From Heyndrickxia acidicola (GTDB lineage Bacteria; Bacillota; Bacilli; Bacillales; Bacillaceae_C): a stretch of DNA of 64,000 bases. Position 1 is the first letter of the stretch. Every line of letters starts with the position of its first letter. The position numbers were made by a program, and so were the translations under genes. The notes below the pieces were generated by a model, which had not been told where the DNA came from, searched no databases, and was given only the letters and a program-made list of their open reading frames with translations. This document shows positions 10,694-18,809 of the stretch, in pieces. The stretch lies in assembly GCF_001636425.1 (NCBI RefSeq), contig NZ_KV440953.1:62001-126000 (forward strand), read 5' to 3'.

Positions 10694-10853
10694 GGCTGTT
10701 TTCTCATAGTTTGTTGCTTTTCGCAAAAGTGTTGAATCCATAACAAATGGGGGATCGTGGCATCTTTTCGTTTTCAGTCATTTTGTTTTCAAGCCTGAAC
10801 CCTGTGTATTCAAGATTCATTTATAAATAGCAACAAAGCTTACGAAAAGAGCC
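10694..10853 (+). mobile_element. MITE-like element, copy 1 (160 bp) with 8-bp target duplication
   Basis: Begins GGCTGTTTTCTCATAGTTTG and ends AGCAACAAAGCTTACGAAAAGAGCC; the ends form imperfect inverted repeats of about 28 bp. TTATTAAA directly flanks both sides (10686-10693 and 10854-10861). The interior contains TGGCATCTTTTCG, shared with copies 2 and 4. It has no coding capacity, so it must have been moved by a transposase elsewhere. It occupies the place where phoPR sits in B. subtilis. Confidence 0.8.
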
Positions 10854-11097
10854 TTATTAAATAATGATGGCATTTCCACTAGAAAGCTTTCTGCCTCATA
10901 CTTTTTATTTCCGCATAACCCTGTGATACTCCATTCTATAAATAAAATGATTAGATCAATTCCCCATGCTGTGCTTCAAAATACGGTAAAGCATTTAAAC
11001 CACTCAGAAGTCAGGCAATTTTCCCTTTTACAATGAACATGATAGAATGAGTTTAAGTAGAAAACGGTCTAGTTCCAGGCTGCAGGAGGAATGACAT

Positions 11098-13731
11098 TTG
11101 AAAAAGAAAGTAATTTTAATCGATGGCAACAGTATTGCATACAGAGCCTTTTTTGCCCTGCCTCTCTTAAATAATGATAAGGGAATTCATACAAATGCCA
11201 TTTATGGTTTTACAACGATGCTAATGAAAATTTTGGAGGAAGAAAAACCTACTCATATTCTTGTTGCATTTGATGCAGGCAAAACAACATTCAGACATAA
11301 AACGTTCCAGGAATATAAAGGGACAAGGCAAAAGACCCCTTCTGAGCTGTCGGAACAATTTCCATTTATCAGAGCGTTATTGGATGCTTACGGAATTAAA
11401 AGGTATGAGCTGGAAAACTATGAAGCGGACGATATTATAGGTACCCTGTCTAAACAGGCTGAAGCAGAAAACTACGAAGTAAAAGTCATATCAGGCGATA
11501 AGGACTTAACTCAGCTAAGCTCTGAGAATGTATCGGTAGGAATTACCCGAAAAGGGATTACCGATATCGAAGTATACACACCTGAGCATATCCAGGAGAA
11601 GTATGGGTTGACTCCTGCACAGATCATCGATATGAAAGGTCTGATGGGAGATACGTCCGATAACATTCCAGGGGTACCTGGAGTCGGAGAGAAAACCGCT
11701 ATTAAGCTTTTAAAAGAGTTCCATACTCTTGAACAGCTCCTTGAATCGGTAGAAAGCGTCAGCGGGAAAAAACTGAAGGAAAAACTGACGGAGTTTAAGG
11801 ATCAGGCTATCATGAGCAAGAAACTGGCTACGATTGACCTCGAATCCCCGATAGAAATTAATGTGGAAGACATTGAGTATACAGGCATTAATCAAGACCA
11901 GTTAATCGATTTATTTAAAGAACTTGGATTTAACTCACTACTAGAAAAGCTCGATGGAAAAGTCCAGGCATCTCCTAAAGAAGAAATAAAAGAAATTTCA
12001 TTTGAAATCATCGAGACGATTACAGAGGATATTTTTACAAGTGACGGGTCTCTTTATCTTGAGATTCTTGAAGAAAACTATCAGCATGGGGAAATAGCCG
12101 GCCTTAGTTTGAAAAATGATAAGGGTTTATTCTTTTTTACAGCGGAAGCAGCTATCTCCTCTGAGTCTTTTAAAAAGTGGGCAGAGGATGAATCGGCTAT
12201 AAAGCATGTCTATGATGCAAAGCGTTCGATTGTTGCCCTTAAGAGAAGGGGCATCGAGCTGAAAGGGATCGATTTTGACTTGCTGATTGCTTCATATTTA
12301 TTAAATCCATCAGAAAATGTGGAAGATTTCACCTCTGTCGTTTCAAGACACGGATTTGAAAATATTGAAAAAGACGAGCTTGTATACGGGAAGGGGGCAA
12401 AAAGAAAGCTTCCGGATGTACAGGCACTTGCAGATCATATAGCAAGAAAAGCGGAAGGAATTGATCAGGTCTATAGCAGATGTCTTTCTGAGCTTGAGCA
12501 GAATGAACAATTAAAGCTGTTTGAAGAACTGGAAATGCCTTTATCCTTTATCTTGGCGGAAATGGAATCAACCGGAATTCGGGTTGATGTAGAAAGATTA
12601 AAAGAAATGGGAGCGGAAATAAACGGAAAGCTTTCCGCAATAGAAGAGAAGATACATTCCCTGGCTGGAGAGGTATTTAATATCAATTCGCCTAAGCAAC
12701 TGGGAAGTATACTTTTTGACAAACTCCAGCTGCCTGTAGTGAAAAAAACGAAAACAGGATATTCCACTTCAGCCGATGTACTGGAAAAGCTTGAAAGCGA
12801 ACATGAGATTGTAAAAGAAATTCTTCAATACCGCCAATTAGGTAAGCTGCAATCTACTTATATTGAAGGGCTTTTAAAAGTGGTTCATGATGATGACCAA
12901 AAGGTCCATACGCGGTTTAATCAAGCACTTACCCAAACAGGACGACTTAGCTCTACTGATCCGAATCTACAGAACATCCCAATCCGTCTTGAAGAAGGCA
13001 GGAAAATCAGACAGGCTTTCATTCCCTCTGAAAAGGATTGGGTCATTTTTTCAGCCGACTATTCACAGGTTGAATTACGGGTCTTAGCGGATATTGCAGA
13101 CGATGAAAAGCTGATTGAAGCCTTTAACGCAGACATGGATATCCATACGAAAACGGCCATGGATGTTTTCCATGTAAGTGAGAGTGAGGTTACCTCCAAT
13201 ATGAGAAGGCAGGCGAAAGCCGTTAACTTTGGAATTGTCTATGGCATCAGCGATTTCGGGCTTTCACAAAACCTGGGAATCACAAGGAAAGAAGCAGCCA
13301 AATTTATTGATCGATACTTCCAGAGCTATCCTCAAGTGAAAGAATATATGGAGGAGATTGTCAGGGAAGCCAAACAAAAAGGGTTCGTCAGCACGCTTCT
13401 TAATCGCAGAAGATATATTCCTGAAATTACTAGCAGAAATTTCAATATACGAAGTTTTGCGGAAAGAACAGCCATGAATACGCCGATACAGGGAAGTGCT
13501 GCCGATATTATCAAAAAAGCCATGATTGAAATGGCGGACAAACTTCAAGCGGAGAAATTAAAAACAAAATTATTGCTTCAGGTCCATGACGAATTAATTT
13601 TTGAAGCGCCTAAAGAAGAAATTGAGTTATTGAAGGAATTCGTTCCGGAAGTAATGGAAAATGCGTTAGAACTCAAGGTCCCGTTAAAAGTTGATTTCTC
13701 CTATGGCCCAACATGGTTTGACGCAAAATAG
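11098..13731 (+). CDS. polA: DNA polymerase I
   Basis: Replication and repair polymerase with 5' nuclease activity. 877 residues (B. subtilis 880); TTG start behind GGAGGAATGA. The 5' nuclease domain (about 1-295) shows the acidic motifs VAFDAGKTTFRH, ENYEADDIIGTL and KGLMGDTSDNIPGVPGVGEK. The middle region (about 305-470) is the vestigial proofreading domain: the acidic pair expected at its first catalytic motif is replaced by SLYLEILEEN, as in other Bacillus Pol I. The polymerase domain shows motif A DYSQVELR (D654), the O-helix RRQAKAVNFGIVYG, and motif C VHDE (D831). mutM follows within 60 bases, probably cotranscribed. Confidence 0.98.
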   Translation: MKKKVILIDGNSIAYRAFFALPLLNNDKGIHTNAIYGFTTMLMKILEEEKPTHILVAFDAGKTTFRHKTFQEYKGTRQKTPSELSEQFPFIRALLDAYGIKRYELENYEADDIIGTLSKQAEAENYEVKVISGDKDLTQLSSENVSVGITRKGITDIEVYTPEHIQEKYGLTPAQIIDMKGLMGDTSDNIPGVPGVGEKTAIKLLKEFHTLEQLLESVESVSGKKLKEKLTEFKDQAIMSKKLATIDLESPIEINVEDIEYTGINQDQLIDLFKELGFNSLLEKLDGKVQASPKEEIKEISFEIIETITEDIFTSDGSLYLEILEENYQHGEIAGLSLKNDKGLFFFTAEAAISSESFKKWAEDESAIKHVYDAKRSIVALKRRGIELKGIDFDLLIASYLLNPSENVEDFTSVVSRHGFENIEKDELVYGKGAKRKLPDVQALADHIARKAEGIDQVYSRCLSELEQNEQLKLFEELEMPLSFILAEMESTGIRVDVERLKEMGAEINGKLSAIEEKIHSLAGEVFNINSPKQLGSILFDKLQLPVVKKTKTGYSTSADVLEKLESEHEIVKEILQYRQLGKLQSTYIEGLLKVVHDDDQKVHTRFNQALTQTGRLSSTDPNLQNIPIRLEEGRKIRQAFIPSEKDWVIFSADYSQVELRVLADIADDEKLIEAFNADMDIHTKTAMDVFHVSESEVTSNMRRQAKAVNFGIVYGISDFGLSQNLGITRKEAAKFIDRYFQSYPQVKEYMEEIVREAKQKGFVSTLLNRRRYIPEITSRNFNIRSFAERTAMNTPIQGSAADIIKKAMIEMADKLQAEKLKTKLLLQVHDELIFEAPKEEIELLKEFVPEVMENALELKVPLKVDFSYGPTWFDAK

Positions 13732-13788
13732 GCATAAAACTTTCATTTCATTTGAAGAAGAAACACAGCAAAGAGAGGGGAGAAGCAG

Positions 13789-14619
13789 ATGCCTGAATTG
13801 CCAGAAGTAGAAACCGTCAGAAAAACGTTGAAAGAACTTGTAACAGGAAAAGAGATTGACCATATTTCAGTGTACTGGCCAAAAATTATTAAAAAGCCTG
13901 TGGAAGTTGAAGAATTCACGGATGCATTAAAAGGTCAGGTAATTGATGATATTGGCAGAAGGGGAAAATTCCTGCTTTTCTATACAAATGATTTTACGTT
14001 AGTATCGCATTTGAGAATGGAAGGGAAATATGGAGTATTTCCGGAAGGAGAACCGCTGGATAAGCATACCCATGTTATTTTCCATTTTACAGATGGAATG
14101 GAAATGCGGTATAAGGATGTTCGTAAATTCGGCACCATGCATTTATTTTTAAGGGGTGAGGAATTTAAATCCGAGCCGCTGGATAAGCTTGGCCCTGAAC
14201 CTTTTTCTGATGAATTTACTCCAGACTATTTAAAAAATAAATTTACTAAGACGGAAAGAAAGATAAAGGCCGTCCTCCTTGATCAAACAATCTTGACAGG
14301 GCTTGGAAACATTTATGTAGATGAGGCGCTTTTCCGGGCTGGAATTCATCCGGAAAGAAAAGCCAAATCACTTTCGGAGGAAGAAATCGGCCTTATTGCT
14401 AAGGAAGCCGCAGCAACTCTGAGTGAAGCAGTAAAACAGGGAGGAAGCACGATACGTTCCTATATTAATTCACAGGGACAAATCGGTATGTTCCAGCTTC
14501 AATTATTTGTTTATGGGCGCAATGGAGAGGCATGCCGTAAATGCGGAACCGTGATTGAAAAAAGAGTTTCAGCAGGCAGAGGTACCCATTATTGTCCGAA
14601 GTGCCAAAAGGAAACATAA
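13789..14619 (+). CDS. mutM: Formamidopyrimidine-DNA glycosylase
   Basis: Bifunctional glycosylase/AP lyase that removes 8-oxoguanine and formamidopyrimidines. 276 residues; ATG start behind GAGAGGGGAG. The mature N-terminus PELPEVETVRKTL supplies the catalytic proline and glutamate. K57 in the RRGKFLLF segment, the helix-two-turn-helix with LTGLGNIYVDEALF, and the C-terminal zinc finger (CRKCG then CPKC, last 30 residues) are all present. It sits between polA and coaE as in B. subtilis, except that ytaF, usually between mutM and coaE, is absent. Confidence 0.98.
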   Translation: MPELPEVETVRKTLKELVTGKEIDHISVYWPKIIKKPVEVEEFTDALKGQVIDDIGRRGKFLLFYTNDFTLVSHLRMEGKYGVFPEGEPLDKHTHVIFHFTDGMEMRYKDVRKFGTMHLFLRGEEFKSEPLDKLGPEPFSDEFTPDYLKNKFTKTERKIKAVLLDQTILTGLGNIYVDEALFRAGIHPERKAKSLSEEEIGLIAKEAAATLSEAVKQGGSTIRSYINSQGQIGMFQLQLFVYGRNGEACRKCGTVIEKRVSAGRGTHYCPKCQKET

Positions 14620-14723
14620 AAGAATTTTATTATCTAAGAGATATAAGATAGCACCTTTCCTATAGCCTTTATGGGCAATAAAATTTTATTTTGTATCTTA
14701 ACGTTAGAGGGGATAGCAGGATA

Positions 14724-15326
14724 ATGGCATCTATTATAGGCTTGACAGGCGGCATTGCCAGTGGAAAAAGCACAGTTGCTAAAATGTTAATTGAAAAGGG
14801 CTTTATCGTTGTTGACGCAGATCTTGCTGCAAGGAAGGTAGTGGAAAAAGGGGAAACCGCCTATTACCAAATTGTCCGTGAGTTTGGTGAAAGCATTTTA
14901 AATGAGGACAAAAGTATAAACCGCACAGCACTTGGCGACATTATTTTTAATCATAATGACAAACGATTGCTGCTGAACAGCTTTGTTCACCCAGCTGTTA
15001 GAGCCTATATGAATAAGGAAAAAAATGCAGCAATTGCTGATGGAAGGCATACTATCTTTCTGGATATTCCGCTGCTTTTCGAAAGCAAGCTGATGAGTAT
15101 GGTGGAAAAAACAATCCTTGTATTTGTGGATGAGGATGTGCAGCTGGAAAGGCTGATGCTTCGGAATCAATTGTCTGAACAGGATGCAAGGGCCAGGATA
15201 TCGTCCCAAATGCCGCTGCGTGAAAAAATTCTTTTAGCAGATGCGGTTATTAATAACAATGGATCTTTGGTTGAAACGGAAAAACAACTAAACTCTTATA
15301 TACATGAATGGAAGTTAATCCCCTAG
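14724..15326 (+). CDS. coaE: Dephospho-CoA kinase
   Basis: Phosphorylates dephospho-CoA to CoA, the last step of coenzyme A synthesis. 200 residues from ATG 14724, behind GAGGGGAT (14707-14714). An in-frame ATG at 14691 would add a non-homologous leader, so 14724 is preferred. P-loop GLTGGIASGKST near residues 6-17; the conserved DADLAARKVVEKG and LDIPLLFESKL segments complete the family signature. It ends at a terminator. Confidence 0.96.
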   Translation: MASIIGLTGGIASGKSTVAKMLIEKGFIVVDADLAARKVVEKGETAYYQIVREFGESILNEDKSINRTALGDIIFNHNDKRLLLNSFVHPAVRAYMNKEKNAAIADGRHTIFLDIPLLFESKLMSMVEKTILVFVDEDVQLERLMLRNQLSEQDARARISSQMPLREKILLADAVINNNGSLVETEKQLNSYIHEWKLIP

Positions 15327-15331
15327 CACGC

Positions 15332-15370
15332 GGGCCATTGGAGGCAGTTCCCTCTGATGGCCCTTTTTTA
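15332..15370 (+). terminator. Terminator after coaE
   Basis: GGGCCAT/ATGGCCC outer stem (15332-15338 with 15357-15363) plus an inner GAGG/CCTC pairing, followed by TTTTTTA. It ends the polA-mutM-coaE group. Confidence 0.85.
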
Positions 15371-15433
15371 TGGAATCGTTTATTTTGAATTTAACAAAAA
15401 AGGACAAAATTAATCATGTAAAATTTATTTAAT

Positions 15434-15444
15434 TATGTTATACT
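15434..15444 (+). promoter_or_regulatory. CcpN operator 1 overlapping the gapB -10
   Basis: TATGTTATACT is an exact match to the published CcpN box TRTGHYATAYW, and its TATACT end doubles as a plausible -10 hexamer. CcpN represses gapB and pckA under glycolytic conditions in B. subtilis. A second, inverted box follows at 15468-15478. Confidence 0.75.
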
Positions 15445-15467
15445 AATTTTGGTTGAAACAATCATTA

Positions 15468-15478
15468 AGTATAACACT
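15468..15478 (-). promoter_or_regulatory. CcpN operator 2, inverted
   Basis: Read on the minus strand this is AGTGTTATACT, ten of eleven positions of the CcpN consensus (only the first base differs). It lies 24 nt downstream of box 1, just before the gapB ribosome binding site region. Confidence 0.65.
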
Positions 15479-15498
15479 AATTAAAGGGAGCTGCTAAG

Positions 15499-16530
15499 AT
15501 GAGAACAAAAGTAGCTATTAATGGATTTGGCCGTATAGGCCGCATGGTATTTAGAAGGGCTGTTCTAGATGAGAATCTAGACGTCGTTGCTATTAATGCG
15601 AGCTATCCAGCTGAAACATTAGCTCATTTAATAAAGTATGACACAGTTCATGGGAAATTTGATGCAACTGTGCTGACAGATGAAAATTCTATTATTGTAA
15701 ATGGCCATCGTATTGAATTGTTAAATAACCGAAATCCAGAAGAACTTCCTTGGAGGAAAATGGATATAGATATCGTCATTGAAGCGACAGGGAAATTTAA
15801 CAGCCGTGAAAAAGCTTCGATGCATCTGGAGGCGGGAGCTAAAAAAGTTATTCTGACTGCCCCAGGCAAAAATGAAGACGTTACCATTGTAATGGGAGTA
15901 AATCAGGACACGCTGAATATTAAAGAGCATCATATTATCTCCAATGCTTCCTGTACAACGAATTGTCTGGCACCTGTAATAAAAGTGCTTGATGAACAAT
16001 TCGGGATTGAAAACGGTCTTATGACAACCATCCATTCCTTTACAAATGATCAAAATAACATTGATAATCCACATAAGGATTTGCGCAGAGCAAGGGCTTG
16101 CGGTCAATCAATCATTCCTACCACTACGGGGGCAGCAAAAGCACTGGCTTTGGTTATCCCTCATTTAAAAGGAAAGCTCCACGGGATGGCACTTCGAGTT
16201 CCAACTCCGAATGTTTCATTGGTCGACTTAGTCGTTGATTTAAAAGGAAATGTGACGGTAGAAATGGTGAATGATGCTTTTAGAACTGCAGCAAACGGTT
16301 CGCTGTACGGTATTCTGGATATTACGAATGAGCCATTGGTATCTGTGGATTTTAATACGAATCCTTATTCCAGTATTATTGACGGCTTATCTACCATCGT
16401 GATGGAAGGGAAAAAAGTGAAGGTCCTTGCCTGGTATGATAATGAGTGGGGATATTCCTGCAGAGTAGTGGACTTAGCTAAATTGGTGGCTGCTGAAATG
16501 AATAGTGAAATTAAGCTGAATATTGGGTAA
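15499..16530 (+). CDS. gapB: Glyceraldehyde-3-phosphate dehydrogenase, gluconeogenic type (GapB)
   Basis: Oxidises glyceraldehyde 3-phosphate; the GapB class works with NADP+ in the gluconeogenic direction. 343 residues. Rossmann start INGFGRIGRMVFRRA; catalytic cysteine C152 in ASCTTNC. It resembles B. subtilis GapB rather than glycolytic GapA: the cofactor strand reads VAINASYPAETLAHL, lacking the acidic residue that gives GapA its NAD preference, and the end reads VLAWYDNEWGYSCRVVDL. The two CcpN boxes upstream support the gluconeogenic assignment. ATG start behind AAAGGGAG. Confidence 0.97.
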   Translation: MRTKVAINGFGRIGRMVFRRAVLDENLDVVAINASYPAETLAHLIKYDTVHGKFDATVLTDENSIIVNGHRIELLNNRNPEELPWRKMDIDIVIEATGKFNSREKASMHLEAGAKKVILTAPGKNEDVTIVMGVNQDTLNIKEHHIISNASCTTNCLAPVIKVLDEQFGIENGLMTTIHSFTNDQNNIDNPHKDLRRARACGQSIIPTTTGAAKALALVIPHLKGKLHGMALRVPTPNVSLVDLVVDLKGNVTVEMVNDAFRTAANGSLYGILDITNEPLVSVDFNTNPYSSIIDGLSTIVMEGKKVKVLAWYDNEWGYSCRVVDLAKLVAAEMNSEIKLNIG

Positions 16531-16554
16531 AGGAATATTGTTTTTCTATAGAAG

Positions 16555-16598
16555 CCCATTTGTTAAAGGAGAAATCCTTGACAAATGGGTTTTTATTT
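16555..16598 (+). terminator. Terminator after gapB
   Basis: CCCATTTGT/ACAAATGGG (16555-16563 with 16581-16589), an inner AAGGA/TCCTT pairing, then TTTTTATTT. Confidence 0.9.
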
Positions 16599-16610
16599 AT
16601 TCATATTCAC

Positions 16611-16636
16611 TGTCTAGCCCAGCGCTTGCGCTTTTC
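16611..16636 (+). repeat. Minimal copy of hairpin repeat family C
   Basis: TGTCTAGCCCAGCGC runs directly into GCGCTTTTC: the left arm and right arm of the family are joined with almost no interior. It lies in the 800-bp gapB-speD interval, directly after the gapB terminator. Confidence 0.45.
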
Positions 16637-16834
16637 TTATTTTTTGCAGCAAACACCTTAAGACATCCCATTTTCCTCAACATTTTCAACGATTGTTATT
16701 TGTCCACTTAGGTCAAGTTAATAAAAAAATGTCGTATTACTTTTAAAACAGTTGAAAAAAGGGAACAAGGTACCGAGCGGTCTAATGGACGGCTGTAATT
16801 TTACCTTTACAGCCAGAGCTATATTTCGAAGCTT

Positions 16835-17032
16835 ATTCTCTAAACTTTGTTGCTGTTTGGTGAATGAAATTGTAAAACAAATTCAATATGCAAGCTTCTA
16901 AACAGAGCGAGTAATGATGCCTCTAAGAAGGCAGCAATCGAAGTGAAAACAGCTTTAACAAAAGTGAAGGGAGTTGAACAACTGACTAAAATGAAACAGT
17001 TTGGACGATCCCAACTGATGATGTCGCCGTAA
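16835..17032 (+). other. Repeat fragment and open frame of unknown meaning in the gapB-speD gap
   Basis: CTAAACTTTGTTGCTGTTTGG (16842-16862) resembles the end of the MITE-like family in reverse orientation. From 16864 to the TAA at 17030-17032 one frame stays open without an ATG start. Its lysine/valine-rich translation (for example KVKGVEQLTKMKQF) looks protein-like but I cannot identify it. It may be a decayed gene end. The rest of 16637-17200 holds nothing I recognise. Confidence 0.2.
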
Positions 17033-17204
17033 TCAGGTGACTTTGGCGAAGACAAAGTGAAATGGCATTTCCCACCTAAAATTCTTTGGTTTTTCGAGAT
17101 TCACAAAATAAAATCATATTCACATGTTGCAAAACCACTCTAAACCAAGTATACTATTTTTCGTGAACTTATTAGCTCATGAATGACAAGATGCAGAAAA
17201 TTGA

Positions 17205-17275
17205 ATAGACTTGCAGTTACTTAAAGGGTTAGGACCTCTCTGGACTAACTTTCCCCCGTGGTAGTTGCATAACTC
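17205..17275 (+). promoter_or_regulatory. Structured-looking 5' leader of speD
   Basis: GTTAG and CTAAC (about 17229-17233 and 17245-17249) close a short hairpin, and TGCAGTTAC/GTAGTTGCA segments flank it. This compact C/G-rich patch in an AT-rich gap lies about 60 nt upstream of the speD ribosome binding site. I cannot match it to a known riboswitch. Confidence 0.25.
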
Positions 17276-17331
17276 AAATATTGCAAATTGTTCTTAGATC
17301 GCTAAAATCTATCTTTAAGGGGGAACGATCG

Positions 17332-17712
17332 ATGGAAACAATGGGTCGTCATGTAATATCTGAATTATGGGGTTGTGACTTTAATAAACTGAACAACATG
17401 GATTTTATTGAAAAAACGTTTGTTGATGCAGCATTAAAGTCCGGTGCCGAAATAAGGGAAGTAGCTTTTCACAAGTTTGCTCCACAAGGTGTGAGCGGTG
17501 TTGTGATCATTTCTGAATCACATTTAACCATTCATAGCTTTCCCGAGCATGGTTACGCAAGTATAGATGTCTATACATGTGGTGATCTTGATCCGAATAT
17601 TGCAGCGGATTACATTGCTGAAGCGTTGGAAGCTGAAACATGTGAAAAAATGGAACTGCCTAGAGGTATGGGTCCAGTCCAAATGAAGAAAGCAAAAGTG
17701 GCAGCACACTAA
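17332..17712 (+). CDS. speD: S-adenosylmethionine decarboxylase proenzyme
   Basis: Makes decarboxylated S-adenosylmethionine, the aminopropyl donor for spermidine. 126 residues from ATG 17332 ([14 protein letters not shown]), behind AAGGGGGAA; the frame is open upstream to 17281 but the strong site and homology fix 17332. It is a class 1B bacterial proenzyme: the self-cleavage site [15 protein letters not shown] is present, with S63 becoming the pyruvoyl group. H68 and the cysteine in DVYTCGD are the usual catalytic partners. No speE is adjacent. Confidence 0.97.
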   Translation: METMGRHVISELWGCDFNKLNNMDFIEKTFVDAALKSGAEIREVAFHKFAPQGVSGVVIISESHLTIHSFPEHGYASIDVYTCGDLDPNIAADYIAEALEAETCEKMELPRGMGPVQMKKAKVAAH

Positions 17713-17751
17713 TCTGTAACTAAAGTCAATATGGACATGAAAATAAAAACG

Positions 17752-17791
17752 AAAAGAGTGGCCGATGATTACATTGGCGCACTCTTTTTTG
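17752..17791 (+). terminator. Terminator after speD
   Basis: AAAAGAGTG (17752-17760) pairs with CACTCTTTT (from 17780), and a T-run ends the structure at 17790. Confidence 0.85.
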
Positions 17792-17892
17792 TTATAGAGG
17801 TAATTTACTGGTGCAATTTGGAGTTTGCGCAATACTGCCCGACTTGACTCACACCGGACATCGCTGAACGGATGCCCTCCGCTTTTCCTTTT

Positions 17893-18140
17893 GTCCAGCT
17901 CCGTGTGCCATCGGCTCGAGGTCATAATCCAAGCCATCAAAGAGGTTAAAGAGCGAACCTCTTAGCCGCCTTGTCTTATGCTGGTCGCCGGTAAGCGGGC
18001 ACACTTCGCTTTTCCCTGTCCAGCTCCGTGTGCCATCGGCTCGAGGTCATAATCCAAGCCATCAAAGAGGTTAAAGAGCGAACCTCTTAGCCGCCTTGTC
18101 TTATGCTGGTCGCCGATAAGCGGGCACACTTCGCTTTTCC
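17893..18140 (+). repeat. Tandem pair of long-hairpin repeats, family C (period 125 bp)
   Basis: Two nearly identical units start at 17893 and 18018. Each begins GTCCAGCTCC and ends CTTCGCTTTTCC, and they differ visibly at one base (GCCGGT against GCCGAT). Within a unit GTGTGCC (17903-17909) pairs with GGCACAC (17998-18004), ATCGGC with GCCGRT, and AGAGGTT/AACCTCT forms an inner hairpin. Bases 17840-17890 look like the tail of a third, different unit. It lies between speD and nrdR and has no coding capacity. Confidence 0.85.
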
Positions 18141-18217
18141 TATAATAAATTCTTGTGATTTTTGAGGCTTTTATATATCATGTAGATAATAGTGTTCGTT
18201 TGAACGGAGCTGATTAA

Positions 18218-18673
18218 ATGAAATGTCCGTCTTGCCATCATAATAGCACCAGGGTAGTTGACTCGCGCCCTGTTGATGAAGGACGTTCCATCCGAAGAAG
18301 GCGAGAATGCGAGGAGTGTCTATATCGTTTCACAACATTCGAGAAAGTGGAAGAAACACCGCTGATTGTTGTGAAAAAAGAAGGAGTCAGGGAAGAGTTT
18401 AACCGTGACAAAATTTTGCGTGGACTCATTAAAGCGTGTGAAAAGCGGCCTGTGGCGTTGGCTGATTTAGAAAAAATACCGATGGAAATAGAAAACAGCC
18501 TTCGCAGCAAAGGCTATTCTGAAGTGAATTCTGAAATTGTCGGTGAAATGGTTATGGATAAGCTTGCAGCTCTTGATGAAGTTGCCTATGTCCGATTTGC
18601 TTCCGTCTACAGGCAATTTAAAGATTTAAATGTTTTTTTAGAAGAGCTGAAGGATCTTTTAAAAAAAGATTGA
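18218..18673 (+). CDS. nrdR: Transcriptional repressor NrdR
   Basis: ATP/dATP-sensing repressor of ribonucleotide reductase genes. 151 residues. The N-terminal zinc ribbon has C3/C6 and C31/C34, with the DNA-contacting RSIRRRREC stretch. The ATP-cone domain (about residues 49-139) has [19 protein letters not shown]. Start ATG behind ACGGAGCTG. It lies upstream of dnaB as in B. subtilis, where nrdR-dnaB-dnaI form a cluster. Confidence 0.97.
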   Translation: MKCPSCHHNSTRVVDSRPVDEGRSIRRRRECEECLYRFTTFEKVEETPLIVVKKEGVREEFNRDKILRGLIKACEKRPVALADLEKIPMEIENSLRSKGYSEVNSEIVGEMVMDKLAALDEVAYVRFASVYRQFKDLNVFLEELKDLLKKD

Positions 18674-18809
18674 TCTTAAAATGAAGCTCAGCTTCATCCT
18701 AATAGACATTGACTTGCAGGCTCGTTTGACTGTCTTTTTTCATTGACTGTTAAATGAGCCTCACTCAACTTTGCTTATCCATGCACAAAAAGTTAAGGAT
18801 GTGCCATCC

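Noticed and set aside
17840-18140. CRISPR-like array between speD and nrdR
   Set aside because: Only two units of 125 bp that are themselves long hairpins, with no short repeats and variable spacers, and no cas genes.
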